Source: Chlamydiota bacterium
GTDB taxonomy: Bacteria > Chlamydiota > Chlamydiia > Chlamydiales > Criblamydiaceae
Direction of reading: 5' to 3'
Length of the DNA stretch: 34,390 nucleotides
Assembly: GCA_013288845.1 (NCBI GenBank)
Contig: JABDBB010000010.1
Span: forward strand, 1-34,390
This document shows, in pieces, positions 17,867 through 25,938 of this stretch (within the stretch, counting starts at the first letter, position 1; the number at the start of each line of letters is the position of its first letter). The translations under genes and the position numbers were made by a program. The notes beneath the pieces are model-generated. The model did no database searches. It saw only the letters and a list, made by a program, of their open reading frames with translations, and was not told where the DNA came from.

Positions 17867-18871
17867 ATGAGCTCATGTAAAATGTTAAAAAAATCGTTTA
17901 AACTCTCTCTCATTTTATTCTCTTTTATTTTCAGTTCGGCCTATACAAACTCACCTTCTGTTATCGATCTGATTCATGAAGAGGCCAAAAGTCATTTTAG
18001 CGATGCTGTCATCATTCAAAAAGACGGAAAAATTCTCTATCAAATGTACAGCACCAATACTCCGGAAAAAATTCCGGTTTGGTCGATCACTAAAAGTTTT
18101 GTAAGTTTGGGTATAGGCTTCCTCTATGATGACGGGAAAATTTCCGTCGACAGGCCCGTGTCTGATTTTCTGCCGGGTTGGAACAAGGGAAAAAGAAAAG
18201 AGATAACTGTTCGGCATCTGTTGACCCATACATCCGGTATTGACCCTTCTTGTGTTCTATCCGAAATTAGCGCGCCGGAAAATTGTATAGAGTATGCATA
18301 TTCTAAAGAAATTATTCATGAGCCGGGAACAGTATTTGCTTATAATAATCATGCGGTAAATTTACTGGCAGCTATCATTTTTAAAGTTTCCGGAGTACAG
18401 GCAGAAGAGTTTCTGCGTGAAAAATTATTTGCTCCTTTAGAAATTTCCGATTATATATGGGATTGTGACAACGCAAATAACTCTCTTGGTGCGTGCGGAC
18501 TGCATATGAAAGCGGATGATTTATTGAAAGTAGGGCAATTTCTTCTCGATAAAGGAATGTGGAAAGGAAAACGATTGCTTAGTGAAGAGTGGCTTAATGC
18601 CTCTATTACCCCTTCAGGATTCCTCGATAAAGGGACATTCCCTCAGTATACAGGATGCGGATTCCTTTTTTGGGTTAACGAAGACCCTGATTTTTTTTCG
18701 GCAGTAGGATATTTAGGGCAATATTTGACAATATTTCCCGAAAAAAAGATTATTGCTATCCGACAGCATCATTATAAAAGAGATGATCTCGGCGAAATCG
18801 ATCCGGAAAGAAGATATTTTCGTCAATTTTTAAAGTACGTATCGTTATTATCCAAAGATGATTCTGCATAA
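17867..18871 (+). CDS. Serine beta-lactamase-fold hydrolase (class C / esterase family), exported
   Basis: The 334-residue protein has a signal peptide (MLKKSFKLSLILFSFIFSSAYT if read from the second Met, codon 6). The hydrolase fold of the AmpC/EstB/DD-peptidase family follows: SxxK at S73-K76 (WSITKSFVS), HLLTHTSGID at 117-126, and YxN at Y159-N161 (FAYNNHAVN). Near the end GYLGQYLTIFPEK (281-293) takes the place of the KTG/HxG box, as in NylB/EstB-like members. The family includes esterases, DD-peptidases and amide hydrolases, so substrate cannot be told from sequence; resistance to beta-lactams should not be assumed. It ends 14 nt before pbp2, suggesting co-transcription and a possible wall-related role. 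The start could be codon 1 (17867) or codon 6 (17882); neither has a good Shine-Dalgarno. Confidence 0.88.
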   Translation: MSSCKMLKKSFKLSLILFSFIFSSAYTNSPSVIDLIHEEAKSHFSDAVIIQKDGKILYQMYSTNTPEKIPVWSITKSFVSLGIGFLYDDGKISVDRPVSDFLPGWNKGKRKEITVRHLLTHTSGIDPSCVLSEISAPENCIEYAYSKEIIHEPGTVFAYNNHAVNLLAAIIFKVSGVQAEEFLREKLFAPLEISDYIWDCDNANNSLGACGLHMKADDLLKVGQFLLDKGMWKGKRLLSEEWLNASITPSGFLDKGTFPQYTGCGFLFWVNEDPDFFSAVGYLGQYLTIFPEKKIIAIRQHHYKRDDLGEIDPERRYFRQFLKYVSLLSKDDSA

Positions 18872-18885
18872 AAAAAGGATCCGTT

Positions 18886-21800
18886 GTGGCCTCAAGAAGA
18901 GATTCTTCCCGTCAACATAATCCTCGCACCAATAACTTCAATATCCCTGCAAAAGCAAACAGAATCCTCAATTTAATTCTTTTAGCATTGGTCATGATAG
19001 GCCTTCGCTGTTGGCACCTTGGGGTCATACAATATGAAGATCGATTAGAAAAATCGCGGCGACCTCAAACACGGACTATCCTTGAACCGGCCAAAAGAGC
19101 CACCATTCGCGATCGTTTCAATATCCCGTTGGCTGTCAACAAAGTACAATATCAGGCCGCACTCTTGTATTCTCAAATCAGAGAAATCCCCTCTGTATCA
19201 TGGAAAAAAGATTCTTCAGGAAAAAAAGTCCGTGTTCTGCAAAGAAAAGAATATATCGCAAATTTAGCCGATTTATTGGCAGCAGAGCTACAGCTCGATT
19301 CTCAACGCCTTATCGATCTGATTCATGCAAAAGTGACTCTATACGGACATATGCCTTACGTAATCAAAGAGGATATTTCCGAGAAAGAATATTATAGATT
19401 AAAAATGTTGGAAAAAGATTGGCCGGGTATCCATGTGCGAAGATATCCCAAAAGGCACTACCCTCAGGGAAAGGTGGCTTCCAATATTTTGGGATACATG
19501 GGAGCTATCAACAGAGAAGAATATGAAAAGGTCATTCGGGAAATTCATTCGCTGAGAGATTTCCTTGTTCTTATGGAAGAAGGAAAATATCCGGAATTGC
19601 CCCCCGGATTGGAAACTTACGAAGAGGTGAAAAGGCGATTAGGCGATCTCGAAGAAAAGGCTTATAATATCAACGACTATATCGGAAAAAGCGGTGTAGA
19701 AGGGCAATTCGAAGAGGAAATGCGGGGATTCCAAGGAAAAAAAAGCTATTTTTCCGATGCGAGGGGGAATTTTTTATTGGAGCTTCCCGGAGGAAGAGAG
19801 CCTATTGCAGGGCAGCGGATGCTGCTGACTATATCGTCAGAATTGCAGGAATTTGCCGAAGAGCTTCTTATAAAAAATGAAAAAATCAGAAAACCCCGAC
19901 TCTCCGGAATTACCGACGACTCCCGTCCGAGAGAGCCGTGGATTAAAGGAGGCGCCATCGTAGTCATGGAGCCTGAAACAGGAGAAGTTCTGACTCTGGC
20001 GTCTTATCCGCGATTCGATTCCAATGATTTTGTCCCCTGCGCAAATCCGGAAGAAAAACAAAAAAAACAATCGAATATCACCTGCTGGTTTGAAACGGAG
20101 GGGTATTTAGGTGAAATTTGGGATCAAAAGCGCTCATTAGAAAGAGAGGTGTACAACAATAAATTCGGTGTTGTACAGGAAGAAATATTTTTGGATTGGA
20201 ATGAATATCTGTCTCGAGTTTTACCGGAAAATAATCCTATCGTATCCGTATTCAAAAAATATTCTTCAGTACGTGATATTGTGCAGCTACAACTGCTTTT
20301 ACAGGAATTAATTGTTTTAACGGAACCGGAATGTATCTATCATCTGTTCAATACACTCTATTCAGAAGAGGGACACCAAAAGTATGCCGGCTCTGTCGGC
20401 GCCGTCACCGGTGATCGTTTATTAGAAAAGATAGAAAGAAATCAAGCAAAAGTATGGGCTATCAAAAAAAAATTGCATAAATTTTTTAGCGAAATCCCTT
20501 CAAATTATGACAAAGTCCTTTTTTTTGACCTTTGTCGTATGGTTGCAGGGGCAGATTTCTTTTCACAAAATGTGATTGATCGGGTAGGAAAACAATCTAT
20601 ATCTTCTTACCGTAATGCAGGGGCTGCTTTTTCTACCATAAGTCAGGTGGTGGAAGAACACACCAAAACTCTTTTTCATGATATATATTTCCGTCAATGG
20701 CGCGAGGAAAATGAAAAGGAATATTTAAGAAAAAAAAGAATGATCGAGAAAGATGAAAAAAGTTATCCGAAACCCTATATCGACTATATTGATAAAAAAG
20801 AAAAAAAACTTTTTGAAGCATTTCAAGCCAGATATAAATGGCAATTTCTCTCCGTAATTCTCACGGGAAAATGGATGGAATTTCATCCGGATGAAAATCT
20901 GCAGCCATACATAGAATATTTTTTGACCTGGTATAAAGAATTGCAAAGCGGAGCTCACAGCGCACTTCCGTGGGTAAAATCGTATCGGCATCTGACACGC
21001 ATCATGAAAGAATACGATATCGATGTTGTCATTGAATACTTACAAAGTTTACGGTCATTTAATGACCTCGACAGACCTCTTTACGGTCGCTATCCTCATC
21101 TTAAAAAGAAAAACGGTGTACATCTGGAAAGGCACCTGGCAACAGGATTTTATCCTGTATATGGCTACGGATATGCCAGATCACATGCATATCGACAGGC
21201 AACTACTCTGGGATCTATCTTTAAAATCGTAACGGCATATGAAGGTCTCATTCAAAGATATAATAAATTTAATGATCCCAATATCGGCATTGCAAAACTC
21301 AACCCTCTCACAATAGAGGATAAATACTACAAAGTGGGAAAAGAAGAATTTGTCGGATCTCATGATACGGGAAAACCGATTCCCCGCTATTATAAGGGTG
21401 GAAGAATTCCAAGGAGTCTCTCTACCAATATCGGAAAGCTCGATATCGTCACAGCTCTCGAGCGTTCAAGTAATCCTTATTTTGCCCTCCTTGCAGGAGA
21501 TGTTTTTTCGGATATAGAAGATCTCGCCGACGCCGCTCGAAAATTTAGCTACGGAGATAAAACAGGTATCGATTTACCGATGGAAATTACAGGAAAAGTT
21601 CCCGATGATCTGAAAGAAAATAAAACGGGATTGTACTCGATGTCAATCGGACAACATACATTAGTTGTGACTCCGTTACAAACGGCCGTGATGCTTTCGG
21701 CTATTGCAAACGGCGGCAAAGTATTGCAGCCGAAAATTATCCATTTATCAGTCGGGAAACTTCCTGAAAGGGATGAAATATTTCAATTTAGCCCCCCCTT

Positions 21801-22365
21801 TAAATACCGGGAAAGCTATTCTTCTGTAGGACTGGATTTCCCCCTTTTTACCGCTGCCAATGCGCAAACAGATAAAAGTGTCATCCGGGCTTATCCTACA
21901 ATCATCAAGCGGGAACTTTTTTTACCGGATCAGGTTCGTAGAATCCTTCTGGAGGGGATGAAACGTGTGGTAGAACGTTCGGGACAATTGGCGATAGGAA
22001 GTCTTCAGGCTTTATATAAGAATCATCCTGAAGCTATCGGAGATTTTGTCACATACTGTTCCGATCTTGCAGGAAAAACAAGCACGGCAGAGTCTGTGGA
22101 AAGTATCGATCTCGATATTAAACAAGGAACAAATAAATATAATCATCTTTGGTTCGGTGGCATTTCTTTTGAAAATAACGATCCAAAAGAAAAAACGTTT
22201 ATTTTTAAAGATAAATTCGGAAAACCTGAATTAGTGGTGGTTATTTATTTGCGCTACGGTGCCTACGGAAAAGATACAATTCCTCTCGCCACACAAATCA
22301 TCGGTAAATGGAGAGAGATAAAAGAAAGAAACAGACGAATAAAAAATGCAGCAAAAGCTTCTTAA
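18886..22365 (+). CDS. pbp2: Penicillin-binding protein 2 (transpeptidase) with large internal insertion
   Basis: A monofunctional class B transpeptidase that cross-links peptidoglycan stems; in chlamydiae it acts with the MreB-directed division machinery. The protein has 1159 residues, against about 630 in E. coli PBP2. One membrane anchor lies at 26-46, then the R-RG-I-DR-like segment EPAKRATIRDRFNIPLAVN and the dimerisation domain. GGAIVVMEPETGEVLTLASYPRFD (read as a strand near 356-378) opens the transpeptidase domain, but the active serine is only at S777 (SIFK, K780). Roughly 360 residues are therefore inserted before it. The SxN motif is S861-S862-N863, and the third box is K1064-T-S1066 instead of KTG. 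The start is GTG at 18886 behind AAGGA. Upstream is the serine hydrolase; the gene converges with the orphan gene at 22387. Confidence 0.94.
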   Translation: MASRRDSSRQHNPRTNNFNIPAKANRILNLILLALVMIGLRCWHLGVIQYEDRLEKSRRPQTRTILEPAKRATIRDRFNIPLAVNKVQYQAALLYSQIREIPSVSWKKDSSGKKVRVLQRKEYIANLADLLAAELQLDSQRLIDLIHAKVTLYGHMPYVIKEDISEKEYYRLKMLEKDWPGIHVRRYPKRHYPQGKVASNILGYMGAINREEYEKVIREIHSLRDFLVLMEEGKYPELPPGLETYEEVKRRLGDLEEKAYNINDYIGKSGVEGQFEEEMRGFQGKKSYFSDARGNFLLELPGGREPIAGQRMLLTISSELQEFAEELLIKNEKIRKPRLSGITDDSRPREPWIKGGAIVVMEPETGEVLTLASYPRFDSNDFVPCANPEEKQKKQSNITCWFETEGYLGEIWDQKRSLEREVYNNKFGVVQEEIFLDWNEYLSRVLPENNPIVSVFKKYSSVRDIVQLQLLLQELIVLTEPECIYHLFNTLYSEEGHQKYAGSVGAVTGDRLLEKIERNQAKVWAIKKKLHKFFSEIPSNYDKVLFFDLCRMVAGADFFSQNVIDRVGKQSISSYRNAGAAFSTISQVVEEHTKTLFHDIYFRQWREENEKEYLRKKRMIEKDEKSYPKPYIDYIDKKEKKLFEAFQARYKWQFLSVILTGKWMEFHPDENLQPYIEYFLTWYKELQSGAHSALPWVKSYRHLTRIMKEYDIDVVIEYLQSLRSFNDLDRPLYGRYPHLKKKNGVHLERHLATGFYPVYGYGYARSHAYRQATTLGSIFKIVTAYEGLIQRYNKFNDPNIGIAKLNPLTIEDKYYKVGKEEFVGSHDTGKPIPRYYKGGRIPRSLSTNIGKLDIVTALERSSNPYFALLAGDVFSDIEDLADAARKFSYGDKTGIDLPMEITGKVPDDLKENKTGLYSMSIGQHTLVVTPLQTAVMLSAIANGGKVLQPKIIHLSVGKLPERDEIFQFSPPFKYRESYSSVGLDFPLFTAANAQTDKSVIRAYPTIIKRELFLPDQVRRILLEGMKRVVERSGQLAIGSLQALYKNHPEAIGDFVTYCSDLAGKTSTAESVESIDLDIKQGTNKYNHLWFGGISFENNDPKEKTFIFKDKFGKPELVVVIYLRYGAYGKDTIPLATQIIGKWREIKERNRRIKNAAKAS

Positions 22366-22386
22366 TAGCAATCTAAAGTAAATTTA

Positions 22387-22968
22387 TTATAAAAGAATGC
22401 ATCTACGAGGGGGAGTTGCGTTATCAAAGAATATCATAGGCGGATACAGGAGCTCATCCAGTTTCTTTTTTGTAGGAATTCCCTCGATTGAAAAATCCTC
22501 TTCGGATGTTTTATCGAGTTTGAAAAATTTTCCGGCAACGAGTAGTGTTTTTTGATGTTCTATAGTCCAACTCCATATTTGAATTCCGTAAGAAATTTTT
22601 TGCGGATGATGCGGATTCACAGACAGGTTCACGGTAAAATCTTTTCCTGTAGCCATCACTAAAAATGCATTCATGGAAGCAGCATCAGTTAAGAGAGCCA
22701 GTTTCACTCCGAAACCCGGTTTTTTAGCAAATTTTCTGATGGCCATAATGCCTTTCATCGCAGTATATTTGCCGCTTAGGATGTACTTAGGATTTTGATT
22801 TGAAGTGACTCCTTCATAATATTCTGTACTTACCTCCGGAGAAAGCCGGTCGGAAAGTCCGAGATTATTGTTTTCAATGATCATCTGCCAATAGTCTTTA
22901 GCAGCATCCATTATATTAGGGGGGACATTCGAGCTCAGTAAATATGAATCACTTGGTTTAAGAAACAT
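22387..22968 (-). CDS. Conserved-looking orphan protein, function unknown
   Basis: I do not recognise this 193-residue protein. It has no signal peptide or membrane segment. The N-terminal third is helical (PPNIMDAAKDYWQMIIENNN), and the rest alternates short strands (VKLALLTDAASMNAFLVMAT, GIQIWSWTIEHQKTLLVAGKFFKL). That helix-then-sheet pattern would suit a cone-shaped NTF2/SnoaL-like fold, only as a guess. It is certainly translated well if transcribed: GAGGAGG stands 7 nt before the ATG, the best ribosome binding site in the window. It is read towards pbp2 and away from the GT92 gene. The product ends in PPRRCILL, whose CILL resembles a CaaX-like tail (C190), possibly by chance. Confidence 0.7.
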   Translation of the reverse strand: MFLKPSDSYLLSSNVPPNIMDAAKDYWQMIIENNNLGLSDRLSPEVSTEYYEGVTSNQNPKYILSGKYTAMKGIMAIRKFAKKPGFGVKLALLTDAASMNAFLVMATGKDFTVNLSVNPHHPQKISYGIQIWSWTIEHQKTLLVAGKFFKLDKTSEEDFSIEGIPTKKKLDELLYPPMIFFDNATPPRRCILL

Positions 22969-23091
22969 AGATTGACCTCCTCATTCAATTTCAATAATAT
23001 TCTATACAATAAAAAAATGTATATTTTTTTATTGAGTATTTCATTTGAACTATTTATGATTGACTCTTTTCTTAGAATGAGTCGGAGCAAT

Positions 23092-23991
23092 ATGGCATAT
23101 ATATATACAATATTTCTTTTTTTTACCCTTCTTGGCAGCTCTGTAAGCGGAGGAGTAGCAAATCTTTTTCAAATACCTGATATAAGAGTGCAACTTGAAG
23201 CAGAAGCTGACTATCAATTGGGTGTAGTGCTGATTTTCAAAAATGAAGCTCCCTATCTTAAAGAATGGATCGAATATCATCACATGCTGGGAGTAGAGCG
23301 TTTTTACCTCTATAACAATTTAAGCACTGACAATTATAAAAAAGTACTCGAACCTTATATTAAAAAAGGATGGGTTCGACTGATAGAATATCCCCACGCA
23401 AGTAACGATGTCCCGAGTTGGAACGCTGTTCAATGCTGCGCCTATGCAGAGGCTATTCAAATCGCTGTCGCAGATAGGGTGAAATGGCTGGCTGTCATCG
23501 ATTCCGATGAGTTTTTAGTGCCCCGAACCGATGATTCTTTAACCGAATATCTCGCAAAATATGAAAATGATACAATCGGAGGACTTCGTGTCCTTTGGGT
23601 TATGTTTGGAACTTCTTATGTCAAAAAAATTCCTAAAAATAAAACCATGATCGAAACTCTTGTCCTCAATGAAGGATATATAAACGGGATGTGGAAATCA
23701 ATCGTGAGGCCGAATCGGGTCAATCCGAATATTTTAGGGGGATGCCATACACAATCCTTTTTAGAGGGTTACCATGATGTCACCGTTCCTGTAGAAGAAA
23801 TTCAATGTAACCATTATTGGACCCGAGACGAATATTATTTATACAATTTTAAAATTCCAAGAAGAATGACATGGGGAACACCCGCAGATGTATGCCTTAC
23901 TTGGAAAGATTCTTTTAATCACGAAACTCCGGCAGGAGACGCTATATTGCGTTTTGTTCCGAAACTTAGAAAGGAAATGGGATTTAAATGA
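23092..23991 (+). CDS. GT92-family (DUF23) glycosyltransferase with signal sequence
   Basis: The protein matches the glycosyltransferase family 92 pattern. Numbering from ATG 23092, KNEAPYLKEWIEYH starts near residue 50, LGVERFYLYNNLSTD at 66-80, the metal-binding DSDEFLVP at 137-144, and WKSIVRPNRV with a CHTQSF-like histidine segment and NHYWTRDEYYLYNFK towards the end. Family members transfer galactose or similar sugars onto glycans. The frame stays open upstream to a TTG at 22972 and an ATG at 23017. ATG 23092 is chosen because GGAG (23084-23087) precedes it and the product then begins with a clean signal-like segment (MAYIYTIFLFFTLLGSSVSG). The 3' end overlaps the next gene by 4 nt (ATGA). 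A signal sequence on a glycosyltransferase is unusual: the enzyme would be membrane-anchored or exported. Confidence 0.87.
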   Translation: MAYIYTIFLFFTLLGSSVSGGVANLFQIPDIRVQLEAEADYQLGVVLIFKNEAPYLKEWIEYHHMLGVERFYLYNNLSTDNYKKVLEPYIKKGWVRLIEYPHASNDVPSWNAVQCCAYAEAIQIAVADRVKWLAVIDSDEFLVPRTDDSLTEYLAKYENDTIGGLRVLWVMFGTSYVKKIPKNKTMIETLVLNEGYINGMWKSIVRPNRVNPNILGGCHTQSFLEGYHDVTVPVEEIQCNHYWTRDEYYLYNFKIPRRMTWGTPADVCLTWKDSFNHETPAGDAILRFVPKLRKEMGFK

Positions 23992-24611
23992 GAATTTTTT
24001 TATTAGCAGCATTATTGTTAACGGGAATATCCGCAAATTTTGCATTCGGAGAAATCGTGCCCGAAATTTGTTGTAAAAAGGGGATCCCTTTTTACCTTAA
24101 ACCATGGTGCGGAGCTTCTTTTTGCGGGAATAGGATGAATGAGACGGATTTATGCTATAAACCGGGAATCGCAGCAGGACTCGCTGCAGGAACTCCGTTC
24201 CTGTATTACGATCCGCTCCGTTTTGAATGTGAAGTCGAAGGAATGTTTCTTCAAAATTCTTTTTCTCATGTAAAAACAATAGAAGGGAATTTTAAAATAG
24301 GGGGTCATGTAAGGGAAATTGCATTTTTTGGCAATTTATTTGTCACAGGCAATCTTCCGGGCGGATTCAGCCCTTATTTTGGATCCGGAATCGGATTCGG
24401 AAACGAACACTGTAGGCTTATAATTCCGGGAATGTTTGATGTGCATCATTCGGAGTGGGGAGTTGCCTATCAGATCATCGGAGGGTTATCCTATACTTTA
24501 TCTTGTATCAGCTGCATGAACGCCGCATTATTGATAGAAGGGCGTTATCTTAGATTTGATGAGTCGATCAATACCGGCATTGTAGATGTCGGATTCAATA
24601 TCGATTTCTAA
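23988..24611 (+). CDS. Cysteine-rich putative outer-membrane beta-barrel protein
   Basis: This 207-residue protein starts with a signal peptide (MRIFLLAALLLTGISANFAFG). The rest is made of alternating beta-type stretches with aromatic belts (FYLKPWCGASFC, LYYDPLRFECEVEGMFLQN, GFSPYFGSGIGFG, WGVAYQIIGGLSY, ALLIEGRYLRF, GIVDVGFNIDF) and ends in phenylalanine, as outer-membrane barrels do. Nine cysteines (28, 29, 41, 46, 56, 81, 142, 173, 176) fit the disulphide-linked chlamydial outer membrane. It resembles small 8-stranded surface proteins (OmpA/OmpW/Opa-like fold) rather than any named protein. Its ATG overlaps the GT92 stop (ATGA), so both are made together and it may be the partner or substrate of that enzyme. 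The barrel call is inference from pattern. Confidence 0.78.
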   Translation: MRIFLLAALLLTGISANFAFGEIVPEICCKKGIPFYLKPWCGASFCGNRMNETDLCYKPGIAAGLAAGTPFLYYDPLRFECEVEGMFLQNSFSHVKTIEGNFKIGGHVREIAFFGNLFVTGNLPGGFSPYFGSGIGFGNEHCRLIIPGMFDVHHSEWGVAYQIIGGLSYTLSCISCMNAALLIEGRYLRFDESINTGIVDVGFNIDF

Positions 24612-24614
24612 CCA

Positions 24615-24848
24615 CCTAAGAAGAATTTATTACGCGCAGCGTTTGGAGTGCGGTGACTTGTCACCGCTTTGCCCTCGACTCGACTTGTCGAGGCGTTTTT
24701 TAAAAATTTAAAGACTAAAATCTGAACGAATTTCTGAATATCTTTAAACACAAAACATTGTTTACAACGCATCGACAAGTCGATGCGAGGACAAAGCGGT
24801 GACAAGTCACCGCACTCCAAACGCTGCGCACCTTAATTTCCTCTTAGG
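24615..24848. repeat. Foldback (MITE-like) repeat, copy 2
   Basis: A second, about 234-nt, copy lies between convergent genes. Ends CCTAAGAAG (24615) and CTCTTAGG (24848) are inverted. Palindromes are GCGGTGACTTGTCACCGC (24650-24667; partner 24796-24813) and the second pair at 24679-24692 (CTCGAC/GTCGAG) and 24769-24786 (GCATCGAC/GTCGATGC). The central core aligns in the same direction as copy 1 (shared TTTCTGAATATCTT and AAACACAAAA), but the two versions of the second palindrome have changed places between arms. The right end includes the pepP stop codon (24844-24846). The left end begins 3 nt after the barrel gene's stop. Position and symmetry would suit a bidirectional terminator. Confidence 0.9.
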
Positions 24849-25923
24849 AAAGTATCAGGAGGTCTTTCGGTACTTTGGTTAGAATAGAATATCCTTTTTT
24901 GGTGAGAACTATGGTGTCTTCAATTCTTACTCCCCCTTCTCCTGCCAAATAGAGACCCGGTTCAATGGTAATGATCATACCCTCTTGTAAAATGACCGGA
25001 TTTTTCGTTTTAACAACAGGGAGTTCATGGATTTCCAAACCGACTCCATGTCCTAATCCGTGAGTGAAATACTTAGCATATCCATACCGTTCCATCACTT
25101 CACGTGATTTCGCATCGATATCGGCAATCCGGGCGCCCGGTTTACATAATGCAAGTGCTTCCAACTGTGCTTCAAGAACGATTGCGTATATTTCCTGCAT
25201 TTTTTTTGAAGGCTTTCCGAAAAAAGGGACTCTGGTCATATCCGAATGATAGTGATTAAGATTTACTCCTATGTCAACAAGAACCGGATCCCCTTTTTTA
25301 AGCGGAACATTTTTAGGTCTATAGTGTGGCATTGAGCTGTTTTTTCCGAAAGCGATGATAGATTCAAATGCGAGACCGCGACTTCCCCTTCTTTTCCAAA
25401 AAATTTCGAGTTCACGCGCAACTTCCTCTTCTGTGATTCCCGGTTTGAGGATCGAGCAGACATAATCGAATCCTTCAGAACCTAAATTTGCCGCTTTTTC
25501 CAGAAGTTCAATTTCTTCCGGTTCTTTGATAGAGCGAAGTTCAAGCACCGGATTTTTTATTCCGATAAATTTAATCGATTTCTTTTTGAGTATAGCTTTA
25601 TAAGAAAGATATTTATCATAGGAAGTGTTTTGGCTATCGAATCCGAGATGTGTTATTTCACAGAATCCTTTGACCTCTAAAATTTGAGAAAGGGGATCTC
25701 CTGCCTGAAGGAGAACAGGAAAAGGGCAAACGTTTTTGCATGATTCATAATATCTGCTGTCGATGATAAGACGGCAGCTTTTTTTTGTGATCAAAAGAGT
25801 GCCTGTAGAAAGCTGTTGTCCTGTCAGATAAAAAATATTGAGCGGATTGTCTACAATGAATCCGTCACATCCTGCTTTTTCGAAAATGGTTCGGAGTTTT
25901 TTTATTCTGTTTTTATAATTCAT
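24844..25923 (-). CDS. pepP: Xaa-Pro aminopeptidase (M24 family)
   Basis: Removes N-terminal residues that precede proline. The 359-residue protein has the creatinase-like N-terminal domain (about 1-130) and a pita-bread catalytic domain. All five metal ligands are present: D217 (LVDIGVNLNHYHSDMTR), D228, H292 (THGLGHGVGLEIHE), E321 (MIITIEPGLYL) and E335 (GGVRIEDTIVL). Length is normal for short M24B enzymes. A TAGGAG sequence precedes the start codon. It follows mutL by 15 nt on the same strand and is probably co-transcribed, as in Chlamydia. Its stop codon lies inside the terminal sequence of foldback copy 2, so the last residues may have been set by insertion of that element. Confidence 0.94.
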   Translation of the reverse strand: MNYKNRIKKLRTIFEKAGCDGFIVDNPLNIFYLTGQQLSTGTLLITKKSCRLIIDSRYYESCKNVCPFPVLLQAGDPLSQILEVKGFCEITHLGFDSQNTSYDKYLSYKAILKKKSIKFIGIKNPVLELRSIKEPEEIELLEKAANLGSEGFDYVCSILKPGITEEEVARELEIFWKRRGSRGLAFESIIAFGKNSSMPHYRPKNVPLKKGDPVLVDIGVNLNHYHSDMTRVPFFGKPSKKMQEIYAIVLEAQLEALALCKPGARIADIDAKSREVMERYGYAKYFTHGLGHGVGLEIHELPVVKTKNPVILQEGMIITIEPGLYLAGEGGVRIEDTIVLTKKGYSILTKVPKDLLILS

Positions 25924-25938
25924 TGTAGCTCCTATTTA

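Noticed and set aside
22972-23091. TTG at 22972 or ATG at 23017 as start of the GT92 protein
   Set aside because: The TTG lies inside the ribosome binding site of the divergent gene. The ATG has no Shine-Dalgarno, and ATG 23092 has GGAG and a clean signal-like start. ATG 23017 remains possible.
24608-24820. Open frame of 70 codons on the minus strand through foldback copy 2
   Set aside because: It only reads through the repeat arms and core; similar frames arise wherever the repeat occurs and there is no ribosome binding site or protein-like composition.
17170-24848. CRISPR array or insertion sequence
   Set aside because: Repeats are single foldback units 7 kb apart with no spacers and no cas genes; there is no transposase frame inside or beside them.
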